Assembly (NCBI GenBank): GCA_965202845.1
Contig: OZ241856.1
Location: forward strand, 2,170,001-2,234,000
Direction: 5' to 3'
From: CBDATA01 sp965202845
GTDB lineage: Bacteria > Acidobacteriota > Vicinamibacteria > Marinacidobacterales > Marinacidobacteraceae
DNA: 64,000 nucleotides
A model generated the notes under the pieces. The model was given only the letters and a program-made list of their open reading frames with translations. It was not told the DNA's origin and made no database searches. Below are positions 14,371 to 23,595 of the stretch, piece by piece. The position numbers and the translations under genes are program-made. Numbering within the stretch: the first letter of the stretch is position 1; each line of letters begins with the position of its first letter.

Positions 14371-16776
14371 CTAGAACGTGGTCCCGATGCCGAACACGAA
14401 GGCCGTGGGCCGGTGGTAGTAGTCGCGGTGGGGATTGTACGCGAAGATGAGGCGGAAGGGCACGTTCAGCATCGGGATGAAGACCCGCATCTCGATTCCG
14501 GTCGAGGTGCGGAACTTGTTGATCATCGAGAAGCTCCAGTCGGTCTCCTCGGCGAAGGCGTTGCCGGCGTCGAAAAAGAGAATGGCGCGCAGGGGGCCCG
14601 CCAGCGGGATCGCGTACTCGGCGTTGAACAGCAGCATCTTGTTCCCGCCCAGCAGCTGCCCGTTGGCGTTGCGCGGCCCCACCGAACGGATGTAGTACCC
14701 GCGGATCTGGTATTCGCCACCGAGGAAGAACCGGTTGTAGTACGGAACCCCGGTCTGCTCCACGTCGAAGATGTCGATCGGCTCCCCGTCCGGCGGGTCG
14801 ACCCCGCCGTAGCCGTGGAGATAGCTGCCCATCAGCCGCATGCCGAAGGAGGTGGCGCCGATCACCTCGGTGTGGAACACCGCCTCGAGGGTGGGCTTGT
14901 AGTAGTGCACGTTGCCGCCCAGCACGCCGCCCGCCACGTCGAGACCAGCGGTCAGCTTCCGCCCCGAGCTGGGGAAAATAGGGTGGTTGACCGTGTTGTA
15001 CACGAAGGACGGGCTGACCTTGCTTTCGCGGAAGTTGCCGGACAGGCCGTAGAACCGCGGGTCAAGGTAGGCGCTGTTGTAGTAGAGGTCGTAGATCGTG
15101 AGGTTCAGGTTGGGGTCCGGCTCGCCGATCGTGATGATCGAGTAGCCGTAGTTGAAGAACGCGCGCGACCAGCGCCCGATCGGCAAGCCGAAGATGAGCC
15201 GTCCGCCGATGTCCTCGCGGGTGAACTCGGGCAGCTTCAGGGTCCGGCTGAAGACGTCGAATCCGAGGGTGACCGGCTTGTCGAGGAAGTACGGGTCGGT
15301 GATCGCGACCTGGTAGTTCTGGGTGCGCTGCCCGTACTGGACAGTGAAATTCGCGGTCTCCCCGCGGCCCAGGAAGTTGGTGGTGCCGAACGAGGCGTTG
15401 CCGAAGAATCCCTCCAGCCCGGACACCCCGGCGCCGAAGGTGAGCTGGTTCCGGTTCTCCTCGACCAGGTCCAGGGTGATGTCCAGCCGGGTGGGGTCCG
15501 CATCGCTGGGCTGGATGTCCGGCTGCTCGATGGGGCGGAAGTAGCCGAGCTGGTTGATCCGCTGGATGGACGCCTTGAGCAGCTCCATGTTCATGATGTC
15601 CTGCTCGTTCAACCACATCTCGCGGCGGATCACCCGGTCCTTGGTGGTCGAATTCCCGCGGAATTCGATCCGGTTCACCAGGAACTGGTCCTCCTCGGCC
15701 AGGTTCAGGGTGACGTCCACGATCCGCTCGTCGGGGCGGCGGCGCCAGGTGGGGAACCCGGTGAATTGGACGTACCCGCGCGCGCCGTAGAGCTCGCGAA
15801 GCGAATCGATCCCCTCGGTCACCCTGGACTCGTCGTAGACGTCGCCGGAGTGCAGGTCGAAGAACTGCCGCAGGAATTCGCCGGGAAAGACCTCGGCGCC
15901 CTCCACCTCGACCTCGCCCACCCGATAGGGCTCGCCCTCGAAAACCGGGATGGTGATGTCCATCCAGCGACGGTCCCGCTTCCAGAAGAAGAAGGCGCGC
16001 GCCGTGCCGTCCTCGTAGGCGAACTCCGGCGGGCCGAAGGAGACATCCAGGTAGCCCCGCTTCAGGTACTCCTGGCGCACCGCCTCGATGTCCCCGGCGT
16101 AGGACTCGGCGGTGTAGGTGGTGCCGCCCAGCACCGACGCCAGCGTGTGGCTCTCGCGGGTCTTCTTCATGGCCCAGCGCAGCGTCCAGTCGTCCAGCGC
16201 CTCGATCCCGTCGAACCGGACCCGGCGGATGCGGATCTGCTGCTCGTCGCGGATGTCGAACGCGATCCGCACGCCGTTCTCCGTCTCCTCGATGTCGCTG
16301 CTGACCGCCCCCTCGGTGCGCCCCTTGTCCACCAGCATCGTCTCGATGATGTCGCGCGCCCGCACCACCTGCTCCGGGTTCCAGGGGGCGCCCACCTGGA
16401 TCCGGGCGTCCTCCTCCTCGAGCTTTTCGAGGATTTCGTCCTCGTCGAGCTCCTCGGAGCCGCGGAATTCGAGGGACGCCACCCGCGGCCGCTCGCGGAC
16501 CACGAAGACCACCACCTTGCCGCCCCGGGTCCCCGGGCGCAGCTCCAGCCGGAGATCGTCGGCAAAGCCGGTGTCCCAGAGAGTGCGGAACTCGGCGCGG
16601 AGCGCCTCCCGGTCCACCGGGTCGCCGGCCTTGACCGTGAGATGGGCCAGCCACGCATCGTCGGCGATCAGGTCGGCGCCCTCGATCCGGATCGCCTCGA
16701 CGCTCTCCTCGGTCTGCGCCAGGGCCGCCGTGGACGAAAGCAGGAAGGCGGCCAGCAGCAACCAGACAATGCGCAT
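14371..16776 (-). CDS. bamA: BamA outer-membrane protein assembly factor
   Basis: This 801-residue Omp85 protein has a signal peptide (LLLAAFLLSSTAALAQ), about five POTRA repeats across the first ~420 residues, and a 16-stranded beta-barrel. POTRA signatures include VEAIRIEGADLI, ASLEFRGSEELDEDEI, RYL-like KRGYLDVSF and VNRIEFRGNSTTKD. The conserved barrel loop motif appears as YQIRGYYIRS. The chain ends in an aromatic Phe (FGIGTTF), as expected for an outer-membrane beta-signal. It overlaps the clpC stop by one base. It is the core of the outer-membrane protein insertase. Confidence 0.95.
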   Translation of the reverse strand: MRIVWLLLAAFLLSSTAALAQTEESVEAIRIEGADLIADDAWLAHLTVKAGDPVDREALRAEFRTLWDTGFADDLRLELRPGTRGGKVVVFVVRERPRVASLEFRGSEELDEDEILEKLEEEDARIQVGAPWNPEQVVRARDIIETMLVDKGRTEGAVSSDIEETENGVRIAFDIRDEQQIRIRRVRFDGIEALDDWTLRWAMKKTRESHTLASVLGGTTYTAESYAGDIEAVRQEYLKRGYLDVSFGPPEFAYEDGTARAFFFWKRDRRWMDITIPVFEGEPYRVGEVEVEGAEVFPGEFLRQFFDLHSGDVYDESRVTEGIDSLRELYGARGYVQFTGFPTWRRRPDERIVDVTLNLAEEDQFLVNRIEFRGNSTTKDRVIRREMWLNEQDIMNMELLKASIQRINQLGYFRPIEQPDIQPSDADPTRLDITLDLVEENRNQLTFGAGVSGLEGFFGNASFGTTNFLGRGETANFTVQYGQRTQNYQVAITDPYFLDKPVTLGFDVFSRTLKLPEFTREDIGGRLIFGLPIGRWSRAFFNYGYSIITIGEPDPNLNLTIYDLYYNSAYLDPRFYGLSGNFRESKVSPSFVYNTVNHPIFPSSGRKLTAGLDVAGGVLGGNVHYYKPTLEAVFHTEVIGATSFGMRLMGSYLHGYGGVDPPDGEPIDIFDVEQTGVPYYNRFFLGGEYQIRGYYIRSVGPRNANGQLLGGNKMLLFNAEYAIPLAGPLRAILFFDAGNAFAEETDWSFSMINKFRTSTGIEMRVFIPMLNVPFRLIFAYNPHRDYYHRPTAFVFGIGTTF

Positions 16777-19211
16777 CAGACAAGAGCCTCCTCAAGCTCG
16801 CGGACCGACTGGCGAACCGCCGGGGCGCCGTCCGCCATCACGATCTCCACCTGGCCGGGGGCGTCGACATCCCCCCGGAGCAGCGCTTCCGAGAGCGGAT
16901 CCTCCACGTGCCGCTGCAGCGCCCGCCGCAGCGGCCGGGCGCCGTAGTTGCGCTCGCGCCGGGTGGTCTCGATCAGAAACGCCTCCACTTCGGGCGAAAG
17001 GGCGACGGTCAGATCGCGATCCCGGAGCTCGCGGTTCATGCGGACGATCATCCGCCCCAGGATCTCGGCGAGATCGGCGTCGGTGAGGGCGTCGAAGATG
17101 ACGGTGGCGTCCAGGCGATTGATGAATTCGGGGGTGAAGGCGCGGCGAACCTCGCCGCCGATCCGCTCCCGCATCGCCTTCCAGCTGGCTTCCCGGTCGG
17201 GCGCCCCGAACCCGAGCGACGCCTCCTTCTGGATGATGCGCGCTCCCAGGTTCGAGGTCATGATGATGATGGCGTTGCGGAAATCCACGGTGTTTCCGAG
17301 ACCGTCGGTGAGCCGCCCGTCCTCGAACACCTGGAGCAGCAGGTTCCAGACGTCGGGGTGCGCCTTCTCGATCTCGTCAAGCAGCAGGACGCAATATGCG
17401 TTCCGCCGGACCCGCTCGGTCAGGTGGCCTCCCTCCTCGTGCCCCACGTATCCGGGAGGCGAGCCGATGAAGCGGGACACCGAATGGCGCTCCATGTATT
17501 CACTCATGTCGAAACGCAGGAGCGCGCTCTCCGTTCCCAGCAGGAATTCGGCGAGCGTCCGGGCCACTTCGGTCTTGCCCACCCCGGTCGGTCCGAGGAA
17601 GAGGAAGACGCCGCCCGGCCGGGCCGGGTTCTTGATCCCGGCGCGCGCCCGGCGGATCGCGCGGGCCACTTCGGAGACGGCGGCCGCCTGCCCCACGATG
17701 CGTTCGTGGAGGACGTCCTCGATGCGCAGCAGCTTCCGGCTTTCCTCCTCCTCGATGGAGGCCAGCGGGATGCCGGTCCAGTCGGCGACCACCTCGTCGA
17801 TGTCCGCCCCGACCACCGTCGCCGGCGCCTCCTCGCGGGACTGGAAGCGGCTCACCACCTGGACCAGGCTGCGGGTTTCGGCGATCTCCTCGTCCTCGGC
17901 GAGCGAGGCGCGCTGGAGATCGTCGCCGGCGAGCGCGGCGTCCTTGCGCCGACGAATCTCCCGGATGCGCAGGCGGATGTCCCGGAACTCGGAGGAATGG
18001 GGGTTGTCGCGGAGCTTGACCCGGGCGCCGGCCTCGTCCAGCAGGTCCACCGACTTGTCGGGCAGGAAGCGATCACTGATGTAGCGCTCGGCCTGGCGCA
18101 CCGCGGCGACGATGGCTTCGTCGGAATAGGCGACGTGGTGGAAGCGCTCGTACTGCTCGCGGATTCCGCGCAGGATGTCCAGCGTCTCCTCCTCGGTGGG
18201 CGGTTTCACGACCACCGCCTGGAAGCGCCGCTCGAGGCTGCGATCCCGTTCGACATGCCGGCGGTATTCGGCCGGGGTGGTCGCCCCGATGCACTGGATG
18301 CCGTCGCGGGAGAGCGCCGGCTTCAGGATGTTGGCCGCGTCCAGCGACCCCTCCGCCGAGCCGGCGCCGACCAGCATGTGCATCTCGTCCACGAAGATGA
18401 CGCACTCCGGCGACTCCTTCAGCTCGCGGATGATGGCCTTGAGCCGCTCCTCGAACTGCCCCCGATACTTGGTGCCGGCGACGACCAGCGACAGGTCCAG
18501 CGAGAGGATGCGCCGCCCCTCGAGGAAGATGGGGCAGGCGCCGATGGCGATGCGCTGCGCCAGCCCCTCCACGATCGCGGTCTTGCCGATCCCCGGTTCG
18601 CCGATGAGCACCGGATTGTTCTTGGCGCGGCGGCAGAGGATCTGGATGACCCGGTCCAGCTCCTCCTCGCGCCCGATGAGCGGATCCAGGGCGCCCTCGG
18701 CGGCGGCTTCGGTGAGGTCGCGGCAGTACTCGGCGAGCAGCGGGGTCTCGGCGGATCCGCCGCCCGAACTCCGCGGCTTCCGGGCCTCCGAGGCGAAGGC
18801 GTCGCGGATGACGGCGGCGCGGATGCCCTGGCGCGCCAGGATGCGGGCGGCGGTGGAGCTCGCCTCCCGGAGGATGCCGAGCAGGATGTGCTCGGTGCCG
18901 ACGGTGGGGTGCCCCATCCGCTGGGCCTCCTCCTCGGCGTGGTGGAGAATCCGCCGGCACTCCGCCGAGAGCGGGATTTCCACGGAGGCGGAGACCCGGT
19001 CGCGGCGCAGGGCCTGCTGCACCACCTCGCGGCGCACCGTTTCCGAGGTCAGATTCGAACGCTTGAAGACCCGCCCGCACACCCCCTTGCCGTCGCGCAG
19101 CAGCCCGAGCAGCACATGCTCGGACTCGATGGCTTCCGATCCAAGCTGCGCCGCCTCGTAGCGGGCGAAGAAAATGACCCGCTTGGCGCGCTCGGAATAC
19201 CTTTCAAACAT
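16776..19211 (-). CDS. clpC: ClpC-type AAA+ unfoldase
   Basis: This 811-residue Hsp100 protein has an N-terminal double Clp repeat (RYSERAKRVIFFARYEA and SAECRRILHHAEEEAQRMG), AAA1 with Walker A GEPGIGKTA, and a short middle domain with a UVR-like coiled coil. AAA2 has Walker A GPTGVGKTE. A ClpP-binding loop of the (I/L)GF type is visible in KEASLGFGAPD, so it should work with ClpP rather than as a disaggregase. The start has CAGGAG nearby. It sits between lolD and bamA, suggesting a link to envelope stress, which is inference. Confidence 0.93.
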   Translation of the reverse strand: MFERYSERAKRVIFFARYEAAQLGSEAIESEHVLLGLLRDGKGVCGRVFKRSNLTSETVRREVVQQALRRDRVSASVEIPLSAECRRILHHAEEEAQRMGHPTVGTEHILLGILREASSTAARILARQGIRAAVIRDAFASEARKPRSSGGGSAETPLLAEYCRDLTEAAAEGALDPLIGREEELDRVIQILCRRAKNNPVLIGEPGIGKTAIVEGLAQRIAIGACPIFLEGRRILSLDLSLVVAGTKYRGQFEERLKAIIRELKESPECVIFVDEMHMLVGAGSAEGSLDAANILKPALSRDGIQCIGATTPAEYRRHVERDRSLERRFQAVVVKPPTEEETLDILRGIREQYERFHHVAYSDEAIVAAVRQAERYISDRFLPDKSVDLLDEAGARVKLRDNPHSSEFRDIRLRIREIRRRKDAALAGDDLQRASLAEDEEIAETRSLVQVVSRFQSREEAPATVVGADIDEVVADWTGIPLASIEEEESRKLLRIEDVLHERIVGQAAAVSEVARAIRRARAGIKNPARPGGVFLFLGPTGVGKTEVARTLAEFLLGTESALLRFDMSEYMERHSVSRFIGSPPGYVGHEEGGHLTERVRRNAYCVLLLDEIEKAHPDVWNLLLQVFEDGRLTDGLGNTVDFRNAIIIMTSNLGARIIQKEASLGFGAPDREASWKAMRERIGGEVRRAFTPEFINRLDATVIFDALTDADLAEILGRMIVRMNRELRDRDLTVALSPEVEAFLIETTRRERNYGARPLRRALQRHVEDPLSEALLRGDVDAPGQVEIVMADGAPAVRQSVRELEEALV

Positions 19212-19259
19212 GGGGGTCTCCTGTCCCGGAGCCGTCTGGGGTGGATATCGGGGATGAAT

Positions 19260-19952
19260 TTAGCAGCCCGCGCCGTCCGCCGGGCGAAGCCGTCCGGCTT
19301 CCAGGCGCAGCGCCCGGTCGCAGCGGGCCGCCACCGCCGGGTTGTGGGTCGCGATGATGCAGGTGAGCCCCCGGGTACGATGCTGCTCCGCCAGCAGGTC
19401 GATCAGAACCCGGCTGACTTCGTCGTCGAGGTTCCCGGTGGGTTCGTCAGCGAGAAGCATCTCGGGTTCCGCCGCCAGCGCCCGCGCCACCGCGGTTCGC
19501 TGCTGCTCCCCCCCGCTGAGCTCCTCCGGTCGGTGATCGCGCCGTTCCTCCAGGCCGAGCTCGTCCAGCAGGCGCGCCGCCCGGCGTTCGGCCGCGGCGC
19601 GCGGAACCCGCTGGATGCGGAGCGGCATCGCCACATTCTCGGCGGCGGTGAACTCGGGAAGCAGGCGGTGATGCTGGAAGACGAACCCGATGCGCCGGTT
19701 CCGGAACCGGGCCGCCTCCGGCTCGGAGAGGGATCCGGCCCTCTCCCCGAGCAGACGCAGGTCCCCGGCTTCGGGGACTTCCAGAGCGCCCAGCAGCTGG
19801 AGGAGGGTGGTCTTCCCCACGCCGCTGCGCCCCATGATCGCCACCATCTCCCCCTTCCGCACATCCAGGTCCAGATCGCGAAGCACCCCGATCCGTCCCG
19901 CCGGAGTGGAAAAGCCGCGCACCAGACCGCGGGCCCGGACAGCGAGACTCAT
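19260..19952 (-). CDS. lolD: LolD-like lipoprotein-release ABC ATPase
   Basis: This 230-residue ABC ATPase has Walker A GRSGVGKTT, a Q-loop in FVFQHHRLLPEFTA, the signature LSGGEQQRTAVARAL, Walker B MLLADEPTGNLD and the switch His in IIATHNP. The Leu-Pro after the Q-loop is the LolD/MacB type. The ATG overlaps the stop of the LolC-like permease by four bases (ATGA). Together they should extract lipoproteins from the inner membrane for delivery to the outer membrane. Confidence 0.93.
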   Translation of the reverse strand: MSLAVRARGLVRGFSTPAGRIGVLRDLDLDVRKGEMVAIMGRSGVGKTTLLQLLGALEVPEAGDLRLLGERAGSLSEPEAARFRNRRIGFVFQHHRLLPEFTAAENVAMPLRIQRVPRAAAERRAARLLDELGLEERRDHRPEELSGGEQQRTAVARALAAEPEMLLADEPTGNLDDEVSRVLIDLLAEQHRTRGLTCIIATHNPAVAARCDRALRLEAGRLRPADGAGC

Positions 19953-21196
19953 TGGAAGCGCAGCGCGTCGGTGACCACCAAAGCCGCAGCCCGGCGAGCC
20001 GGGAGGATGGTGGCGGCCAGGCAGACCAGCGGGGCGAAGATGCAAACGAGCGTCAGATCGGTCGGCAGCAGGGTGAAGGGCACCGCAGTGATCTGGTAGA
20101 CGTCCTCGGGGATGCGAATGCGTCCGTCCAGCAGCCGGGTGGCGAGTACGCCCAGGGCGGCGCCGAGTCCGGTTCCGGCGACCCCGATGAGGGCGCCCTG
20201 GGACAAGAAAAGCAGCAGGATGCTCCGCCGGGTGGCGCCCATCGAGCGGAGGACGGCGATGTCGCGGGTCTTTTCGGTAACGGTGACGATCTGGCCGGCG
20301 ACGATATTCAGCGCCGCCACCCCGATGATGAAGCCGACGAAGAGCGTGGTCGCGAGCTTCTCCAGCCAGAAGGCGGAAAAGAGGGTGGAGTTCATGTCGA
20401 TCCAGTTGAGGAAGGCGTACCCGCCGCCGAGGCGCTCGCGGGCGGCGGCCTCGACCGACCGCACCGCGAACATGTCGGCGAGCCGGACCTCCAGGTGGTT
20501 CGCTTCGCCGGGCTGCCCAGCGAGGCGTCGGGCGTCGGCAAGGGGAAGCAGCGCCCACGAGTTGTCGTATTCGTAAAGGCCCAGCCGGAAGGTTCCCGCC
20601 ACCTCGAACCGGCGGCTCTGCGGGATGGCGCCGACCGGGCTGAGCCGGCGTTCGGGAGTGAGCAGGCGCACCGGATCGCCCAGGGTCACGCCCATCGAAA
20701 GCGCCAGCTCCTCGCCCAGGATCACCGGGGGATCCCGGTCCGGGTTCTGCCGGGCGAGCGCATCGAAGTCCCCCAGGGTCATCCGGGCCGCGAACTCGCT
20801 CACCCGGGGCTCGCGGTCCGGGTCCACCCCCTTGAAGGTGACGAGCGCCTCGCGCCGACCGGTGGCGAGCGCATTTCCGTAGATGGCCGGCGCCGCCGCC
20901 TCCACCCCCTCCACCGATTCGAGATCGCGGATGGTCTGCTGGTAGTCGGCGAAACCGAGGGCGGAGACGTCTTGCACCACCAGGTGGGAGAGGGCGCCCA
21001 GAATCCGCGCCCGCAGCTCGCCCTGGAACCCGTTCATCAGGGCGAGCGCGACCAGCAGGATCGCCACCCCCAGAACGACTCCGAGGGCCGAAATCGCCGA
21101 GAGCGCCGAAACGAACAGCCCGGCCCGCCGCAGCATCAGATAGCGAAGGGCGACCTGAAGCTCGAAGGGCAAAGCCTGCCCGAGCCGACGGATCAC
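19949..21196 (-). CDS. lolC: LolC/LolE-family lipoprotein-releasing permease
   Basis: This 415-residue membrane protein starts at a GTG overlapping the lysS stop (GTGA). An N-terminal amphipathic start, FELQVALRYLMLRRAGLFV, leads into the first transmembrane helix. A large periplasmic MacB-like domain follows, then three C-terminal helices around LFVGFIIGVAALNIVAGQIV, SILLLFLSQGALIGVAGTGL and LTLVCIFAPLVCLAATILPA. The cytoplasmic coupling segment KTRDIAVLRSMGATRRSI is characteristic. It is a partner of the LolD-like gene. Only one permease gene is present, so it probably forms a homodimer (LolF-like). Confidence 0.93.
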   Translation of the reverse strand: MIRRLGQALPFELQVALRYLMLRRAGLFVSALSAISALGVVLGVAILLVALALMNGFQGELRARILGALSHLVVQDVSALGFADYQQTIRDLESVEGVEAAAPAIYGNALATGRREALVTFKGVDPDREPRVSEFAARMTLGDFDALARQNPDRDPPVILGEELALSMGVTLGDPVRLLTPERRLSPVGAIPQSRRFEVAGTFRLGLYEYDNSWALLPLADARRLAGQPGEANHLEVRLADMFAVRSVEAAARERLGGGYAFLNWIDMNSTLFSAFWLEKLATTLFVGFIIGVAALNIVAGQIVTVTEKTRDIAVLRSMGATRRSILLLFLSQGALIGVAGTGLGAALGVLATRLLDGRIRIPEDVYQITAVPFTLLPTDLTLVCIFAPLVCLAATILPARRAAALVVTDALRFQ

Positions 21197-22680
21197 GGAT
21201 CGGTGCGGGGACGGAGGTGCGGAAAGAGGATCACGTCGCGGATCGCCGGGGAACCGGTGAGCAGCATCGCCAGCCGGTCCACGCCCAGCCCCACGCCGCC
21301 GGTCGGGGGAAGGCCGTGGAGCAGGGCCTCCAGGTAGTCGAGGTCCATGGCGTGCTCCTCGCCCTCCTGCCGCTTCGCCAGCTGCTCGCCGAAGCGCGCC
21401 GCCTGCTCGTCGGGATCGTTCAGCTCGGAGAACCCGTTGGCGATCTCCAGCCCGCCGGCGAACAGCTCGAAACGGTCGGTGGTTTCCGGGTCGTCGGGGC
21501 GGGCCTTGGAGAGCGGCGAGACCGACTTCGGATACCCGGTGACGAAGGTCGGCTGCTCCAGCCCGCGCTCCACCAGCGACTCGAAGAGATGGAGCAGGAG
21601 CTTCCCCCGGTCCCCGGTTTCGGGCGGCGCCAGGTCGAGCCGGCGGTGGGCGTCCCGCAAGGCGTCCGGGTCGGTCAGGTCGGCCTCGAGGCCCCGCTCC
21701 CCGAGCGCGGCGGCGACGCACTCCGCCAGGTCCAGCCGCCGGAAGGGCGGCGCGAAGGAAATCTCCCGGTCGTCGAAGACCGCCGGCGCGTCCCCCAGAA
21801 CCTCCCGCGCCGCCGCAGCCACCAGGCGCTCGGTCAGCTCCATGGTGTCCTCGCAGTCGGCGAAGGCGCGGTACGCCTCGAGCATGGTGAACTCGGGATT
21901 GTGCCGGGTGGACAGCCCCTCGTTGCGGAAGTTGCGGTTGATTTCGTAGACCCGCGGGAGCCCGCCCACCACCAGCCGTTTCAGATAGAGCTCGGGCGCC
22001 ACCCGCAGATACATGTCGATCCCCAGGGCGTGGTGCCGGGTGCGGAACGGGCGGGCGGCGGCGCCGGTAGCGAGAAGCTGGAGCATCGGGGTCTCGACCT
22101 CGAGGAACCCCTCGCCGTCCATGAAGCGGCGCATCGCCCGGATCAGGGCCGCCCGCCGCTCGAACACCCGCCCGGTCTCCGGGTTCGCGAGCAGGTCCAG
22201 GTAGCGCCGCCGGTAGCGGGCTTCCCGGTCGGCGAGGCCGTGCCACTTCTCCGGGAGCGGGCGCAGCGCCTTGGCCAGCAGGGCGAGCCGGTCGGCGCGC
22301 ACCGTGAGTTCGCCGGCGCGGGTGCGGAACACCGGCCCCTCGACCCCGATCCAGTCGCCCAGGTCCAGCAGGCGCGCAAGCGCGAATTCGCGTTCTTCCA
22401 GCACGTCGCGGCGGAAGTGGGCCTGGAGGTCCTGACCGCGCTCGGCCAGCCGGGCGAACGCCGCCTTCCCGAACGAGCGAAGCGCGGTCATCCGGCCCCC
22501 GACGCGGACCGCGCGCTCCGCCTCCGGGAGGGCTTCCAGCTGCTCCCCGTCGAGCCCGCCGAACTGCGCCTCCACCTCGCCGATGCGGTGGGTGGCGGCG
22601 AAGCGGGCGGGCCACCGGGGGAACCCCAGCGCCTCGATCTCGTCCAGCTTGCGGCGGCGGTTCGCCTCGTCCCGATTCAC
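21193..22680 (-). CDS. lysS: Lysyl-tRNA synthetase, class II
   Basis: This 495-residue enzyme attaches lysine to tRNA-Lys. The N-terminal OB-fold anticodon domain covers roughly residues 50-150. Motif 2 is YEINRNFRNEGLSTRHNPEF and motif 3 is GLGVDRLAMLLTG followed by IRDVILFPHLRP. The GTG start, VNRDEANRRRKLDEIEALGF, overlaps the nusB stop by four bases (GTGA). The length fits bacterial class II LysS. Confidence 0.96.
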   Translation of the reverse strand: MNRDEANRRRKLDEIEALGFPRWPARFAATHRIGEVEAQFGGLDGEQLEALPEAERAVRVGGRMTALRSFGKAAFARLAERGQDLQAHFRRDVLEEREFALARLLDLGDWIGVEGPVFRTRAGELTVRADRLALLAKALRPLPEKWHGLADREARYRRRYLDLLANPETGRVFERRAALIRAMRRFMDGEGFLEVETPMLQLLATGAAARPFRTRHHALGIDMYLRVAPELYLKRLVVGGLPRVYEINRNFRNEGLSTRHNPEFTMLEAYRAFADCEDTMELTERLVAAAAREVLGDAPAVFDDREISFAPPFRRLDLAECVAAALGERGLEADLTDPDALRDAHRRLDLAPPETGDRGKLLLHLFESLVERGLEQPTFVTGYPKSVSPLSKARPDDPETTDRFELFAGGLEIANGFSELNDPDEQAARFGEQLAKRQEGEEHAMDLDYLEALLHGLPPTGGVGLGVDRLAMLLTGSPAIRDVILFPHLRPRTDP

Positions 22681-23117
22681 TTCGCAGGCTCCGGCGGCGG
22701 GTCGGGGAGTCCCTTGAGGACGCTGTCGAGAATCCCGTTGAGGAACGGGACGGCCGCCTCGCCCGCCAGCGCGCGTCCCACCTCGAGGAACTCGGACACC
22801 ACCACCCGCGGCGGCGCGCCTCCCAGCAGCAACTCGGCCACCGCGACGCGGAGCACGCTCCGTTCCACGGACCCCATGTTCTCGCGCCACCAGGGCGTCG
22901 TGACTCCCTGGACGCGGGCGTCGATTTCCTCCAGCCGCTCCCAGGCGCCGCGCGCCAGCCGCTCGGCGAAGGCCAGGCTCTTCGGGTTGGAGCGGGTCAA
23001 CTGATGGGTGCGGGCGATGGTGGTCTCCGGCGGGACCGGGTTGAAGGCCCAGGAGGCGAGCATCTGCGCCGCGAGTTGCCGGCCCTTCCTGCGGACCAGC
23101 GCCGCCTTCGGGTGCAT
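22677..23117 (-). CDS. nusB: Transcription antitermination factor NusB
   Basis: This 146-residue all-helical RNA-binding protein is required for rRNA antitermination. It begins with the Arg-rich KAALVRRKGRQLAAQMLASW. The conserved C-terminal half contains SVERSVLRVAVAELL, PRVVVSEFLEVGRALA and VPFLNGILDSVLK, the NusB family fingerprint. The start at MHPKAALV lies four bases after the ribH stop. The ribH-nusB order is common in bacteria. Confidence 0.92.
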   Translation of the reverse strand: MHPKAALVRRKGRQLAAQMLASWAFNPVPPETTIARTHQLTRSNPKSLAFAERLARGAWERLEEIDARVQGVTTPWWRENMGSVERSVLRVAVAELLLGGAPPRVVVSEFLEVGRALAGEAAVPFLNGILDSVLKGLPDPPPEPAK

Positions 23118-23121
23118 GGCG

Positions 23122-23595
23122 TCACCGGGCGGGGCCCAGGTCCCGACCGGCGGGCTTTCCGCTCCTCCGCCGCAGCAGCATCGCGGCGACCGCCCGGGCG
23201 GCATCCTCGCCGCGGTTGCCCCCGTCTCCTCCGGAGCGGGCGTCCGCCTGTTCGCGGGTGCTTACCGTAAGCACCGCGTTGCCCACCGGAATCCGGTGGC
23301 GCGCCGCGGTGTCCAGCAGCGACCGGGTGACCGCGCCGGCGAGATGGCGGTCGTGGGAGGTCTCGCCGCGGATGATGGCGGCGCAGGCGACGATCCCGTC
23401 GGCCTCGCCGGAAGCCGCGATCCAGGCGGTCAGCTGGGCCACCTCGAAGGCGGCGGGCGCCGGATGGCGGCTCACTTCGGCGCCCGCCGCCTGGAGCCAG
23501 TCGTCGGCGGCCCCGGCCAGCCGGGCGGACGGCTCATCGCGTTCGGAAAAGACGACCGCGACCCGGGCGCCGTGCAGACGCGGCGTCTCAGGCAC
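23122..23595 (-). CDS. ribH: 6,7-dimethyl-8-ribityllumazine synthase
   Basis: This 157-residue enzyme catalyses the penultimate step of riboflavin synthesis. The substrate region reads FEVAQLTAWIA, the active-site segment AAIIRGETSHDRHLAGAV carries the catalytic His, and VGNAVLTVSTREQADARSGG with NRGEDAARAVAAML matches the C-terminal family motif. The usual FEIP is altered to FEVA. No other rib genes are present here. The gene overlaps the upstream thiolase by eight bases. Confidence 0.9.
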   Translation of the reverse strand: MPETPRLHGARVAVVFSERDEPSARLAGAADDWLQAAGAEVSRHPAPAAFEVAQLTAWIAASGEADGIVACAAIIRGETSHDRHLAGAVTRSLLDTAARHRIPVGNAVLTVSTREQADARSGGDGGNRGEDAARAVAAMLLRRRSGKPAGRDLGPAR

